Positions 15,887 through 25,639 of a stretch of 64,000 nt of DNA are shown here, in pieces (position 1 is the stretch's first letter; the number at the start of each line of letters is the position of its first letter). The translations under genes were made by a program, and so were the position numbers. The DNA is from Bacillus sp. X1(2014). Its GTDB lineage: Bacteria; Bacillota; Bacilli; Bacillales_B; DSM-18226. The notes beneath the pieces are model-generated. The model ran no database searches. It was not told the DNA's origin and worked only from the letters and a program-made list of their open reading frames with translations. The DNA lies in assembly GCF_007678255.1 (NCBI RefSeq), contig NZ_VEED01000010.1, forward strand, positions 130,606 to 194,605. Direction: 5' to 3'.

Positions 15887-16748
15887 TAAGTTTTTAAAAA
15901 TCGCAGCAACAGGAGCAGCTTTAGTTACCCTAATCGCAGGATGCGGTTCCACGACAACAACAGGAGCAAAGACAGATTCAGGAGATGCTAAGAAAGAAGT
16001 CAGAACAGTAAAAGTAGCGTTTGATCAAGGCGGTAAACCAATCGGGTATGTAGATGAAAAGGGAAATCCGACTGGATATGAACTTGAAGTGATGAAATTA
16101 GTGGATAAGGCACTTCCTGATTACAAATTTGAATATGTGCCAACATCAAGTGAGGACTTATTGGTAGGGGTACAGCAAGGCAAATACCAAGTAGGGGTAA
16201 AAAATGCCTGGTTCACGGAGGAAAGAACGAAAAGCTATATTTTTCCAAAAGAATTCCTCGGACTTAGCGGAGTCGGCCTTTTAATGAAAAAAGAAAATAA
16301 AGATGTCAAAGATTTATCCGATTTTGCGAAAAAGAAGTTTTCTTTAGCGCCTATAGCTGCAAGCAATGCTCAATATACCATCGTGGATGAATATAACCAA
16401 GCTAATCCTGATAATAAGGTCAAACTGGAGGCCGGAGATGCGTTCTCAGTGGATGTTGTTCAATGGGTTAATGAAGGACGTGTAGATGGCGGTATTTATT
16501 TAGGAGCAACGTACGAAAAGCAAGTTCTCGCTAAGGATGGTCCCTATCATAATTTAGTAGATCAGGTTGTCTATAATGAGTTTACGGTTGTCAAAACCTG
16601 GCCATTATTTAACAAAAAAGAACAGGAATTTGCCGACGCCTATGACAAAGCCATTAAGGAATTAAAGGAAGAGAAAAAGACGAATGAAATTATGGTGAAA
16701 TTCTATAATACTGATTTATTCAAACTATTGGATACTGTAAAAAGATAA
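15876..16748 (+). CDS. Polar amino acid (cystine-type) ABC substrate-binding lipoprotein
   Basis: 290 residues. The lipobox LIAGC places the acylated Cys near residue 23. The mature SBP_bac_3 domain has VKVAFDQGGKPIGYVDEKGN, GYELEVMKLV, VGVQQGKYQVGVKNAWFTEER and the late VDGGIYLGATYEKQVL. ATG 15876 follows GGGAGGAAAAAAC. It heads the transporter part of the operon. The gene arrangement (binding protein, two permeases, ATPase beside a YdbM-like enzyme) resembles B. subtilis TcyJKLMN-type cystine uptake. Cystine or a related sulfur amino acid is inferred, not shown. Confidence 0.85.
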   Translation: MKINKFLKIAATGAALVTLIAGCGSTTTTGAKTDSGDAKKEVRTVKVAFDQGGKPIGYVDEKGNPTGYELEVMKLVDKALPDYKFEYVPTSSEDLLVGVQQGKYQVGVKNAWFTEERTKSYIFPKEFLGLSGVGLLMKKENKDVKDLSDFAKKKFSLAPIAASNAQYTIVDEYNQANPDNKVKLEAGDAFSVDVVQWVNEGRVDGGIYLGATYEKQVLAKDGPYHNLVDQVVYNEFTVVKTWPLFNKKEQEFADAYDKAIKELKEEKKTNEIMVKFYNTDLFKLLDTVKR

Positions 16749-16769
16749 TAACTAAAATGGAGGCAGCAC

Positions 16770-17477
16770 ATGCAAAAGTATTTTGATGTTTCCTACCTTT
16801 GGGGTACAATACCACAGCTTATTCCATTTTTAAAAGTAACATTTATGGTTGCGGGTCTATCGGTTTTGTTCGGATCAATTTTAGGCTTTATCTTAGCGTT
16901 GATGAAGCTTGGAACGAGTAAAATAGCGAAAAAAACCGCCAATGGTTATACCACCATCATTAGATGTACCCCATCGATTGTACTGTTATTTTTGGTTTAT
17001 TATGGACTTCCGGCCATAGTTGGTAATTTTGGTACAGACTTGAATACTCTACAAACCGCTGTCTTTGTTATCATCACCTTTTCGCTTCAATTTGGTGCAT
17101 TGATGTCTGAGGTGATGCGAACAGCCTATGAGGCTATTGACAGAGGTCAATTTGAAGCAGCCGTTAGTGTCGGGCTCAGCCCGGCACAGGCATTTAGGAG
17201 AATCGTTTTACCGCAGGCATTTGTAGTAGCATTGCCCAATTTCGGTAACAGCTTTCTAGAATTATTGAAAGAAGGCTCGTTAGCCTATACCATTGGGCTG
17301 GTGGATATTATGGGTAAGGCAAGTCTCATTATATCAAATAACTATAATTCCCATTCCTTAGAAATTTATCTTGGATTATCGCTTATATACTGGATTCTAT
17401 CCATTTTAATAGAACAATTCTTCTCCAAGCTGGAAAAAATATTCAGTAAGGGCAAGCAGGTAATCAAAACAACGTAA
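16770..17477 (+). CDS. Amino acid ABC transporter permease, first subunit
   Basis: 235 residues of the HisM-type BPD_transp_1 family with about five helices. It has TTIIRCTPSIVLLFLVYYGLP and the EAA loop EAAVSVGLSPAQAFRRIVLPQA, which docks to the ATPase. GGAGGCAG lies before the ATG. It pairs with the next permease to form the membrane channel of the putative cystine importer. Confidence 0.9.
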   Translation: MQKYFDVSYLWGTIPQLIPFLKVTFMVAGLSVLFGSILGFILALMKLGTSKIAKKTANGYTTIIRCTPSIVLLFLVYYGLPAIVGNFGTDLNTLQTAVFVIITFSLQFGALMSEVMRTAYEAIDRGQFEAAVSVGLSPAQAFRRIVLPQAFVVALPNFGNSFLELLKEGSLAYTIGLVDIMGKASLIISNNYNSHSLEIYLGLSLIYWILSILIEQFFSKLEKIFSKGKQVIKTT

Positions 17478-17489
17478 GGGGGTGACAGA

Positions 17490-18203
17490 GTGTCGGTCGG
17501 CTTAGATTATCAGTTTTTAGTTAAAACGTTTTTTGTTGCGTTATCCGGGGTACCTACAGCATTAATCATTACCATTGTTTCGCTGTTGATCGCACTTCCT
17601 TTGGGATTTTTGCTTGCCTTATCGAGGATCAATCAAATTCCTGTCATCAGCCAGTTAGCGCGGGTGTATGTTTCGTTTGTAAGAGGGACACCTGTTATTG
17701 TGCAAATTTTTATTACTTTTACCAGTGTGCCATTACTATTCAGGCCGGTATTTGAAGAGTACCAGGTTCAAACGAATATATACGATATAAATCCGATTTG
17801 GTATGCATTCATTGTTTTTTCTTTAAATACGACTGCTATATTAATAGAAGTATTTCGCTCCGCTATCAGCACAGTGAGCAAGGGGCAGCTGGAGGCAGCG
17901 TATTCCGTGGGGTTGAACAATGTGCAGGCATTCAGGAGGATTATCATTCCACAAACATTGGTCGTTGCATTGCCCAATATTTGCACAGCAACCGTCAATC
18001 TCATCAAAGCTACCTCATTAGGATATGCTTTGTCTTTAAGAGAGATAACGTTACGAGCCCAAGTGGCAGCCAATGTCGGCTACAATTATGTTGAAGCGTA
18101 CATAGATATCTTTCTCGTCTATCTTCTTTTATGCAGTTTAGTTGAATACTTATTTAAGCTGTATGAAAAACGGTTAAGAAAGTATAAAGCAGTGGATGTC
18201 TGA
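17490..18203 (+). CDS. Amino acid ABC transporter permease, second subunit
   Basis: 237 residues, with the same family motifs as the preceding gene: [15 protein letters not shown] and the EAA loop [21 protein letters not shown]. The GTG start at 17490 follows AAGGGGGTGAC. It forms the heteromeric channel with the first permease. Confidence 0.9.
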   Translation: MSVGLDYQFLVKTFFVALSGVPTALIITIVSLLIALPLGFLLALSRINQIPVISQLARVYVSFVRGTPVIVQIFITFTSVPLLFRPVFEEYQVQTNIYDINPIWYAFIVFSLNTTAILIEVFRSAISTVSKGQLEAAYSVGLNNVQAFRRIIIPQTLVVALPNICTATVNLIKATSLGYALSLREITLRAQVAANVGYNYVEAYIDIFLVYLLLCSLVEYLFKLYEKRLRKYKAVDV

Positions 18204-18225
18204 AATCAATATTGGAGGCGAAATC

Positions 18226-18981
18226 ATGTTAGCGATTAAGAATATCCATAAATCCTTTGGTAAGAATGAGATTTTAAAAGGAGTAGATTTAAAGATTGAA
18301 AAGGGGGATGTGGTGGTCATTCTTGGCCCAAGCGGTTCTGGGAAGACAACCTTACTCCGGTGTATCAACTTTCTTGAACGGGCCGATGAGGGGCAGGCCA
18401 TTTTTGGGAACATGGATGTTAACCTCAAATCGGCTTCCCGAAAACAAATTCACCAAATAAGGCAAAAGACGGCTTTTGTGTTTCAGAATTATAATTTATT
18501 TAATAATAAAACAGCATTAGAGAATGTGACAGAGGGTCTTATTATTGGAAGAAAGGTTCTGAAAGCAGAAGCCAATAAGATTGGGAAGCTGGCGTTGGAG
18601 AAAGTCGGTTTATCAGATAAAATAAATTCCTACCCCAGCCAGCTGTCCGGCGGCCAGCAGCAGAGGGTAGGAATAGCTAGAGCCATTGCTTTAAATCCCG
18701 ATATTATTTTATTTGATGAACCCACTTCCGCTCTCGATCCTGAATTAGTCGGCGAAGTATTAACCGTCATGAAGACCATTGCAAAAGAAGGCACAACCAT
18801 GTTAGTCGTGACTCACGAAATGTCTTTCGCAAAAGATGTAGCAAACAAAGTCATCTTTATGGACGGCGGTGTCATCGTAGAAGAAGATGCCCCTGAAGAA
18901 ATTTTCTCAAGACCAAAAGAAGAAAGAACCAAGCAGTTCCTAAAACGGGTGATTCCCGAGGATTATATCTATAATATTTAG
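18226..18981 (+). CDS. Amino acid ABC transporter ATP-binding protein
   Basis: 251 residues. Walker [12 protein letters not shown]-loop [18 protein letters not shown], signature [15 protein letters not shown], Walker [15 protein letters not shown] and H-loop VVTHEMSFA are all intact. ATG 18226 follows GGAGGCGAAATC and is better than the GTG/ATG frame opening upstream. Last gene of the operon. It powers the putative cystine importer. Confidence 0.92.
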   Translation: MLAIKNIHKSFGKNEILKGVDLKIEKGDVVVILGPSGSGKTTLLRCINFLERADEGQAIFGNMDVNLKSASRKQIHQIRQKTAFVFQNYNLFNNKTALENVTEGLIIGRKVLKAEANKIGKLALEKVGLSDKINSYPSQLSGGQQQRVGIARAIALNPDIILFDEPTSALDPELVGEVLTVMKTIAKEGTTMLVVTHEMSFAKDVANKVIFMDGGVIVEEDAPEEIFSRPKEERTKQFLKRVIPEDYIYNI

Positions 18982-19127
18982 GCAGGGGGACGGTTCTCTG
19001 CTTCAGGAGCCACTCAATGGCTGGAACAATCATAAAGCTGGACAGTTTTTTGTTGTTTTTTGTGTTTCACTCTAATGAAGATAAGCTCCTATGAGCCTAA
19101 CAAAAAAATAAAATTGAAATGTAGCAG

Positions 19128-19160
19128 GAGGTACTTAATCAAGGGAGTACCTCTTTTTAT
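19128..19160 (+). terminator. Terminator after the amino acid ABC operon
   Basis: GAGGTACT / AGTACCTC with a 10-base loop and five T. Between 18982 and 19452 nothing else is recognised apart from AT-rich promoter-like DNA. Confidence 0.75.
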
Positions 19161-19452
19161 TATTTAATTTTACTAAATAAGCCATTTCTATTTAGAAGCC
19201 TCCAAAAGATGCACAAAAAAATGATTTATTGATAGAAATAAGATAAAATGATAAATTTAAGATATAATTAATTCGTTTATTAAACAAATTAGCAAACAAG
19301 TGTTTACATTTGGAGACGATCGAGTAGTTCGCCCCCTAGACCAAGTTCAGTTGAAAAAGAAATATAAATGAATCCCCACCTAAAAAAAACACAAATTATC
19401 CTAAAAAAACAGCATTTCAAAAGATTCATATGATTCGTACAATTAAAGACAA

Positions 19453-19464
19453 GAAAACGTTTTC
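19453..19464 (+). promoter_or_regulatory. cre-like CcpA site before the TRAP operon
   Basis: A perfect palindrome GAAAACGTTTTC, within a context that matches the cre consensus TGAAAACGTTTTCA except for its first T. It lies 17 bases before the DctQ start codon, just upstream of the ribosome binding site, a position expected to act as a CcpA roadblock. Confidence 0.65.
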
Positions 19465-19480
19465 ATCTAGGGGGGATTAT

Positions 19481-19978
19481 ATGAATTTTATCAAAAAGGT
19501 GTGCCTTTTCATCGATGCAGTTTTTGAAAAATTCACTCTTTTATCATTAGTCTTATTAATCTTTGTCGTAACCACTCAAGTCATGACCCGAAAATTATTA
19601 AACTTCGTCTTTTTCTGGTCAGAGGAAGTGACGCTTCTTTTACTTGCCTGGTTTGCTTTAATGGCTATCGCCATTGGTTTTCGGGAGTATATTCATTTGG
19701 GTATTGATTCTTTTACAAACCTTTTTCCAAAAAGATTTAATAAAGTCTTAGATAAAATCATCAGTGCTAGCACTTTTGCTTTTGGTTTATATTTAGTGAT
19801 TCAAGGTTGGGACTTTACGGTATTGATGATGGATTCCACACTGCCAGCTACGAAACTTCCAAGTAGTGTTACCTATGCGGCCATGCCAATCACAGGAATC
19901 ATGATTTGTGGTTATTCGATTTTGCATTTCTTAAATATAAACACAAGCCGACATCAAGATGTAGAGGAGGGCATGTAA
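19481..19978 (+). CDS. TRAP transporter small permease (DctQ)
   Basis: 165 residues with four hydrophobic helices and the DctQ motif FFWSEEVTLLLLAWFALMAIAIGFREYIHLG. ATG 19481 follows AGGGGGGATTAT. Upstream in-frame starts lie inside the cre site and have no ribosome binding site. The stop is separated by one base from the large permease gene. Partner of the following DctM protein. Confidence 0.9.
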   Translation: MNFIKKVCLFIDAVFEKFTLLSLVLLIFVVTTQVMTRKLLNFVFFWSEEVTLLLLAWFALMAIAIGFREYIHLGIDSFTNLFPKRFNKVLDKIISASTFAFGLYLVIQGWDFTVLMMDSTLPATKLPSSVTYAAMPITGIMICGYSILHFLNINTSRHQDVEEGM

Positions 19979-19979
19979 T

Positions 19980-21275
19980 ATGGACAGCAACACGATAGGT
20001 ATTATCATCTTACTTTCAAGCTTTGTTATCTTAATTTTATTTCGCTTTCCAATTGCCCTTACACTCGTTGCTTCATCATTGCTGACTGTCATCTATCTGG
20101 GGATACCCCTTCCGGTAATAGGACAGCAAATGATACAAGGTGTCAATTCTTTTTCCTTGCTCGCCATTCCGTTCTTTATCCTGACAGGACAAATAATGAG
20201 TGAAGGTGGACTTGCCAACAGAATTGTAAACTTTGCAAGTTTATTAGTTGGAAGAATTCGCGGTGGTCTGGCAATGGTAAATAGTGTTGCTGCTTTGTTT
20301 TTCGGTAATATTTCGGGATCTGCCGTCGCTGATGTTTCCTCTGTAGGGTCAGTTATGATTCCAATGATGAAAAAGAATGGATACGAAGCGGATTACGCTG
20401 TAGGTGTTACCATTGCATCCGCTATTCAAGGTGTAGTAGTTCCGCCTAGCCATAATCTAGTTTTATATTCTCTAGCTGCTGGAGGAGTTTCGATCGCTAG
20501 TCTATTTATGGCTGGTATAGTTCCCGGAATCATCATGTTAATTGCTTTAATGATCACGGGCTACATCATTGCCCGAAAAAGAGGATATGGAAAAGCGGAT
20601 CCTGTGCCAAAATCTCAAATCGGCGGCATTCTTCTTCACGGAATTTTGTCTTTAAGTCCAGCCGTCATTATTTTAGGCGGTATCTTAACAGGTTGGTTTA
20701 CAGCAACAGAGTCAGGTGCATTAGCATGTTTGTATTCTTTTATTCTAGCTTTCGGTATTTATCGGGAGGCACCAGTATCAAGTATTTGGAAAATTTTAAT
20801 CAGAACAACGAGAACGGTGTCCATGGTTTTTTTCTTGATTGCCGCTTCTGCAGCCTTTGGCTGGATCCTAGCATATTTGCAAATCCCGGGAATGGTAACA
20901 GATTTATTCTTAAATATTTCTGATAATCCACTTGTTATTTTATTAATTATTAATATTTTATTGCTTCTCCTTGGTGCACCAATGGACATGGCGCCAATGA
21001 TCTTAATAATGACGCCAATTCTCCTTCCAGTAGTAACGAACTTAGGAATGGATCCTGTCCACTTTGGAATTGTCCTTATTTTAAACGCTGGGATTGGTCT
21101 TTTAACACCACCAGTAGGAACGGTGTTGTTTGTCGGGTGTGCCATAGGGAAAGTCTCCATTCAGCAGGGAACGAAAGCTATGATGCCATTTTTCTACGCA
21201 TTACTTGTCGTTTTGTTAATTATCACTTATATACCTGAGGTTGTTATGTGGCTGCCGCATTTGTTAGTCAAGTAA
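19980..21275 (+). CDS. TRAP transporter large permease (DctM)
   Basis: 431 residues with 11-12 predicted helices. Family segments include AIPFFILTGQIMSEGG, NSVAALFFGNISGSAVADVSSVG, AIQGVVVPPSHNLVLYS and AGIGLLTPPVGTVLFVG. It forms the Na+-coupled channel of a TRAP importer for a carboxylate or sugar acid. Length is normal. Confidence 0.93.
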   Translation: MDSNTIGIIILLSSFVILILFRFPIALTLVASSLLTVIYLGIPLPVIGQQMIQGVNSFSLLAIPFFILTGQIMSEGGLANRIVNFASLLVGRIRGGLAMVNSVAALFFGNISGSAVADVSSVGSVMIPMMKKNGYEADYAVGVTIASAIQGVVVPPSHNLVLYSLAAGGVSIASLFMAGIVPGIIMLIALMITGYIIARKRGYGKADPVPKSQIGGILLHGILSLSPAVIILGGILTGWFTATESGALACLYSFILAFGIYREAPVSSIWKILIRTTRTVSMVFFLIAASAAFGWILAYLQIPGMVTDLFLNISDNPLVILLIINILLLLLGAPMDMAPMILIMTPILLPVVTNLGMDPVHFGIVLILNAGIGLLTPPVGTVLFVGCAIGKVSIQQGTKAMMPFFYALLVVLLIITYIPEVVMWLPHLLVK

Positions 21276-21322
21276 CCGAAGGAATAGGTGAAAATATAAA
21301 AAAATTCAAGGGGGTTTCAAGA

Positions 21323-22348
21323 ATGATAAGAAAAAAGGTTACAGGAGTTTTAGCAGCGACGCTTTTAATGGGTACCATCCTGGCTGCCTGTGGGAAAGAT
21401 GAAACTGCTTCCACCAAAGATGGAGGATCTAAAGCGGAGGAGGCCAAGTATACATTTCGCTTAGCAGATAACCAGCCGCCAGATTATCCGACCGTTGTAG
21501 GAGACAAAAAGTTTGCTGAATTAGTAGAAGAAAGATCTGATGGAAGGATTAAAATTGAAGTATTTCCATCCGCTCAATTAGGGGATGAAAAATCTGTTTT
21601 GGAACAGGTGCAGCTTGGGGCAATTGAGTTTACTAGAATCAATTCCAGCCCACTAGCAGAGTTCAACGATCAGTTTGCAGCACTTTCACTCCCATATGTA
21701 TTTGAAAGCGATGAACATTTATGGAAATTCCTTAACGGTGATATGGGGACAAAATTGCTCGATGGTCTTGAGCAATCCAAAATGAAAGGGCTTGCTTATT
21801 ACGATTCAGGGTCGCGGAGTTTTTATTCTACCAAACCGCTTACTAGTGTAAAGGATTTAGAGGGGCAAAAGATTCGTGTACAACAGAGCAAAATCAATAT
21901 TGATTTCATGGCTGCTTTAGGGGCAAGTGCGACACCAATGCCATATGGTGAAGTATTCAGTGCCCTTCAAACAGGAATTATCGATGGAGCAGAAAATAAC
22001 CTGCCAAGCTTAGACTCCTCCAATCATTATCAGGAAGCCAAGAATTTTATTTTAGATCACCACCAACGTATTCCTGAGGTATTACTCATTAGTAAAGCGG
22101 CGTGGGATAAGCTATCAGAAAAAGATCAAAAAATTATCAAACAAGCAGCGTTAGATTCTGTCAAAACCCAACGAGAAGAATGGGCGAAGTGGGAAGAACG
22201 TTCAGAAAAGAAATTGAAAGAAGCTGGAGTGAAATTTGTTGAAGTTGACGATATGACGCCATGGAAAGAGGCAGTCAAGCCAATGGTTGATAAATACTCC
22301 AAAGATTATACAGAAGTAATGGACGCAATTGACAAAGCACGTCCATAG
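21323..22348 (+). CDS. TRAP transporter substrate-binding lipoprotein (DctP)
   Basis: 341 residues. The lipobox LAAC puts the acylated Cys near residue 22. The mature DctP domain contains RIKIEVFPSAQLGDEKSVLEQVQLGAIEF (motif of the family), GLAYYDSGSRSFYSTKPL and the substrate-carboxylate Arg region KIRVQQSKI, followed by TPMPYGEVFSALQTGIIDGAE. ATG 21323 follows AAGGGGG. In this family the Arg binds a carboxylate, so the ligand is probably an organic acid or sugar acid. Followed by a terminator and then a two-component system. Confidence 0.92.
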   Translation: MIRKKVTGVLAATLLMGTILAACGKDETASTKDGGSKAEEAKYTFRLADNQPPDYPTVVGDKKFAELVEERSDGRIKIEVFPSAQLGDEKSVLEQVQLGAIEFTRINSSPLAEFNDQFAALSLPYVFESDEHLWKFLNGDMGTKLLDGLEQSKMKGLAYYDSGSRSFYSTKPLTSVKDLEGQKIRVQQSKINIDFMAALGASATPMPYGEVFSALQTGIIDGAENNLPSLDSSNHYQEAKNFILDHHQRIPEVLLISKAAWDKLSEKDQKIIKQAALDSVKTQREEWAKWEERSEKKLKEAGVKFVEVDDMTPWKEAVKPMVDKYSKDYTEVMDAIDKARP

Positions 22349-22364
22349 TTTTTAACTAGTAACA

Positions 22365-22412
22365 AGCCTAGTCGGTAAATGTATCCATTTATCAGCTAGG
22401 TCTTTTCTGTTT
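22365..22412 (+). terminator. Terminator after the TRAP operon
   Basis: A long imperfect hairpin with CCTAG...GTAAATG pairing with CATTTAT...CTAGG, then TCTTTTCTGTTT. Confidence 0.7.
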
Positions 22413-22464
22413 ATTTATCCTAGAAAAAATCGCAAAAATTTTACCTAATTGGGATGGTTGAAAA

Positions 22465-24309
22465 ATGAAAAAGCAATGGAGAAAAACAGCAGAATTTATT
22501 AATCGCTACATTCTATTAAGAAATCAATCACTAATGACAAAGCTTTGCGCCTTCTCCAGTGTTCTGGTTATTTTTCCTGTTCTTTCAGTTGGATTTATTT
22601 CGTACAAGCGTTCATCCATTGAGCTGGAAAATGAGCTTAGTCAATCCAGCAGGCAAGTAATTGATCAAGTTGAGACTCATATAGAATATTATTTACAAGA
22701 TTTTGAGATTACAAGCTTAAAAATAATTAACTCTCCCGAATTTTCCAGCCTTTTAAAAATGCGATCACAAGTAGTTGAAAATAAAGAGGCCACTCGTGAA
22801 TTGGCTCGTAATACCTTAAAGTCAGCGGAATATTCACGAGCTGATATATCAAATATTACGGTGATCCTTGATAAAGGTCAGGTAATTGACACCCTCGGGA
22901 CAAGAAATTATTATCCTGCATCCAAAATAAAGGATGAATATTGGTATTCTTCTGTCCCGCTTAATGGAATGAGTATGCTGGTAACTCGAACGCTAAAGCT
23001 ACAAAATAAAGAGGAGCCTGTTATTTCCCTTGTAAGGAGGCTGTATAACCCTGTAACTCTTCTGCCAGTGGGAATGTTAATTATTGATATCAATTTCAGG
23101 AGGATAGAAGAAATTTCAAACAAAGTAACGATTAGTGAAAATGGCTACTTTTTTATTCTAGATGCAAAAGGCCATTATGTATATCATCCCGATTATTCGA
23201 AACTTGGAAAAAAAGTAGAATTCAATCAACTTTCTAAACTGGAAACAGAAGGAAGCAGTACGAAAATATTAGAAAACAAACGGAAAGATTTCGTCACCTA
23301 TACATTTTCCCGAAACCTTGGCTGGGGTTTTTTCACAGCAGTCCCATACCGAGATGTGACGGGGGGAATTATTCAAATTGGAAGGACAATTGCCTCAACA
23401 ATTCTTATATCATTAATCATTGCCTATCTGATTGGTTTCGGTTTTGCTACCAGCATCATTCGTCCGATTCGGCGTTTGCAACAATATATGAAGGAAGTTG
23501 AAATTGGAAACCTTAATTTTAGAGTCCGAGTGGAATCTAACGATGAAATCGGACAATTGACCACAGGTTTTAATAATACAGTTGAAAAGCTATCAAATCT
23601 GCTTGAAGAAGTTTATGTCTCGAAGTTAAGAGAGGCAGAAATGTCACTCAAACAAAAGGAAATTGAATTAAAAATGCTTCAGTCACAAATGAACCCTCAT
23701 TTTTTATACAATTCTCTTGAAACGATAAGAGGCATGGCATTGGAACAGAATCAGGAAAATATTGCTGATATGTCTTCCGCGTTAGGAAAACTGCTTCGCT
23801 ATAATTTAAAAAATAGCTCATCTACAGTAAGTCTGGGTGAAGAGATTAAATTTTGCCAAATGTACCTGCAAATTCAGAAATTTCGCTTTGACGACAGGTT
23901 TGAGTATTTGTTTGATATTCCAGAATGGGCAATGAATCTTAAGGTGGCAAAGTTTTCACTGCAGCCATTAATAGAAAATTGTTTTGTCCATGGATTTGGT
24001 CACAATATTTGGAAATTGAAAATAAGCATTTCTGTGTTTCGTCAATCCGAAAATTCGTTTATTATTCGAATTTCAGACACAGGTGCTGGAATTAAGGAAC
24101 AAATACTTGAGCAGATCATAAAGAAAATTGAACAAAAAACTACTTCTAGTGATGGAATTCACATTGGGGTAATAAATGTCCACCAAAGAATTCATTACTT
24201 GTTTGGCCCTGAATACGGAATTTCTCTGCAGAGTGAAGAAGGGGCAGGGACAGAGATCAAAATGCACTTACCAATCATAAATGAACAAGAGGAAGGGGAA
24301 AAAGTATGA
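22465..24309 (+). CDS. Sensor histidine kinase of the YesM/LytS type
   Basis: A 614-residue membrane kinase. TM1 at about 30-50, an extracellular sensor of about 250 residues (Cache-like, FFILDAKGHYVYHPDYSKLG), TM2 at about 305-328 and a HAMP linker (RPIRRLQQYM ... NDEIGQLTTGFN). The kinase core has LQSQMNPHFLYNSLETIRG with phospho-acceptor H412, followed by the ATPase motifs LQPLIENCFVHG and ISDTGAGI. It overlaps the response regulator gene by four bases. Placement directly behind the TRAP operon suggests that it senses the transported acid or controls that transporter. Confidence 0.9.
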   Translation: MKKQWRKTAEFINRYILLRNQSLMTKLCAFSSVLVIFPVLSVGFISYKRSSIELENELSQSSRQVIDQVETHIEYYLQDFEITSLKIINSPEFSSLLKMRSQVVENKEATRELARNTLKSAEYSRADISNITVILDKGQVIDTLGTRNYYPASKIKDEYWYSSVPLNGMSMLVTRTLKLQNKEEPVISLVRRLYNPVTLLPVGMLIIDINFRRIEEISNKVTISENGYFFILDAKGHYVYHPDYSKLGKKVEFNQLSKLETEGSSTKILENKRKDFVTYTFSRNLGWGFFTAVPYRDVTGGIIQIGRTIASTILISLIIAYLIGFGFATSIIRPIRRLQQYMKEVEIGNLNFRVRVESNDEIGQLTTGFNNTVEKLSNLLEEVYVSKLREAEMSLKQKEIELKMLQSQMNPHFLYNSLETIRGMALEQNQENIADMSSALGKLLRYNLKNSSSTVSLGEEIKFCQMYLQIQKFRFDDRFEYLFDIPEWAMNLKVAKFSLQPLIENCFVHGFGHNIWKLKISISVFRQSENSFIIRISDTGAGIKEQILEQIIKKIEQKTTSSDGIHIGVINVHQRIHYLFGPEYGISLQSEEGAGTEIKMHLPIINEQEEGEKV

Positions 24310-25046
24310 AAAATATCTTGTTGGTTGACGATGAGAAATGGGTTCGAACAGCTCTGAAGTGGACGATTAACAAGTTAAACCTTCCCTTGCATGTGGTCCA
24401 CGAATGTGAAAACGGGTTAGCGGCACTAGACTGGATAAAGCTACATGAGGTTGACCTGATTATAACGGATATCCGTATGCCGATCATGGATGGTCTTTCA
24501 TTGGTAAAGGAACTAGAGCAATTAAAGAGAAATCAGGATGTAGTCGTTATCACGGTACATGATGAGTTCCAGTTTGTCCAACAAGCAATGCGAAGCGGGG
24601 TAACCGATTATCTCCTTAAACCGATAGAGGAGACTGAGTTAAGAAGTTGTCTTGAAAAGTGGTTAGATAAATGTAATAAAGAAGAACAGAAAAGAAACAT
24701 TGCTCATTATGAGGATGAGGACCTTCCTTCCTCAACAATAGACCGTGTGTTGCATTATTTAAAAATAACTCCTTTAGACCAAATAACACTTAAGGATGCA
24801 GCAGAAAGTGTACACATGAATCCTAGTTACCTCAGTCAATTGTTCAAGCAGCAGCTTAGTAAAAAGTTTGTTGAGTATATAACCGAACTTCGAATTGAGG
24901 AGAGTAAACGTTTGTTACTAAATACAACATTAAGAATGTCGGAGATCGCCGAAAGAGTGGGATACTCTGATTTAGCCTATTTCAGTAATAACTTTAAGAG
25001 AATTACGGGTTGTTCCCCATCAGAGTTTCGAAAATCTGCAATATAA
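24306..25046 (+). CDS. Response regulator with AraC-type output (YesN type)
   Basis: 246 residues. Receiver domain with LLVDDEKWVRTALKW, phosphorylation site D55 in IITDIRMPIMDG and the Lys of DYLLKPIEE. The C-terminal AraC domain has two helix-turn-helix motifs: LKDAAESVHMNPSYLSQLFKQ and MSEIAERVGYSDLAYFSNNFKRITG. It is shorter than many YesN proteins, with almost no linker. Translationally coupled to the kinase upstream. Probable activator of the TRAP operon. Confidence 0.9.
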   Translation: MKNILLVDDEKWVRTALKWTINKLNLPLHVVHECENGLAALDWIKLHEVDLIITDIRMPIMDGLSLVKELEQLKRNQDVVVITVHDEFQFVQQAMRSGVTDYLLKPIEETELRSCLEKWLDKCNKEEQKRNIAHYEDEDLPSSTIDRVLHYLKITPLDQITLKDAAESVHMNPSYLSQLFKQQLSKKFVEYITELRIEESKRLLLNTTLRMSEIAERVGYSDLAYFSNNFKRITGCSPSEFRKSAI

Positions 25047-25130
25047 AAGGACGGGTTACTTCGAAAACCACAAAAAACTGTCTTCCTATAGTCAATGATG
25101 ACCAAATTCCATTGAAAAAGCAGAGAAAAA

Positions 25131-25451
25131 GGTCATCATTAAGGCGATGATGACCAAACCCCATCAAAGACCTAGAGGAAAAGGTCATCATAGAGGCGAT
25201 GATGACCAAACCCCATCGAAGACCTAGAGGAAAAGGTCATCATAGAGGTGATGATGACCAAAACGCATCGAAGACCTAAAGAAAAAGGTCATCATAGAGG
25301 TGATGATGACCAACCCCATCGAAGACCTAGAGAAAAAGGTCATCATAGAGGCGATGATGACCAAAACGCATCGAAGACCTAGAGAAAAAGGTCATCATAG
25401 AGGCGATGATGACCAAACCCCATCGAAGACCTAGAGAAAAAGGTCATCATA
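25131..25451. repeat. 52-bp tandem array with a hairpin in each unit
   Basis: Seven starts of GGTCATCAT occur at 25131, 25183, 25235, 25287, 25338, 25390 and 25442, a period of 52 bases with one 51. In the six complete units GGTCATCAT pairs perfectly with ATGATGACC seven bases later (the first and last copies vary slightly outside the arms). The linker (about 27 bases, CCCATCGAAGACCTAGAG) is nearly identical between units and alternates mainly CCCCATC and ACGCATC. A degenerate half-unit precedes at about 25093. The period is not a multiple of three and no credible protein runs through it. The rest of 25047-25639 shows nothing else. Confidence 0.9.
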
Positions 25452-25639
25452 AAGGCGTTGTATCTTAAATTCCAACAGTTGAATCCTCTTTCAAGTAAAT
25501 CTTCGATTACTTCACTGACTTGTTAGGAAACCGAAGCAAATCATAATATTCATAGCCATGTTCACAGCTGTTTTTATGCGGAAACTAAATCAATTCTATG
25601 GATGCTTATCTGGTGTTTTATAGTGATACTTTAGTTGAT

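Noticed and set aside
25131..25451. CRISPR array
   Set aside because: The arms are short palindromes and the intervening linkers are nearly identical, so there are no diverse spacers. No cas genes are present.
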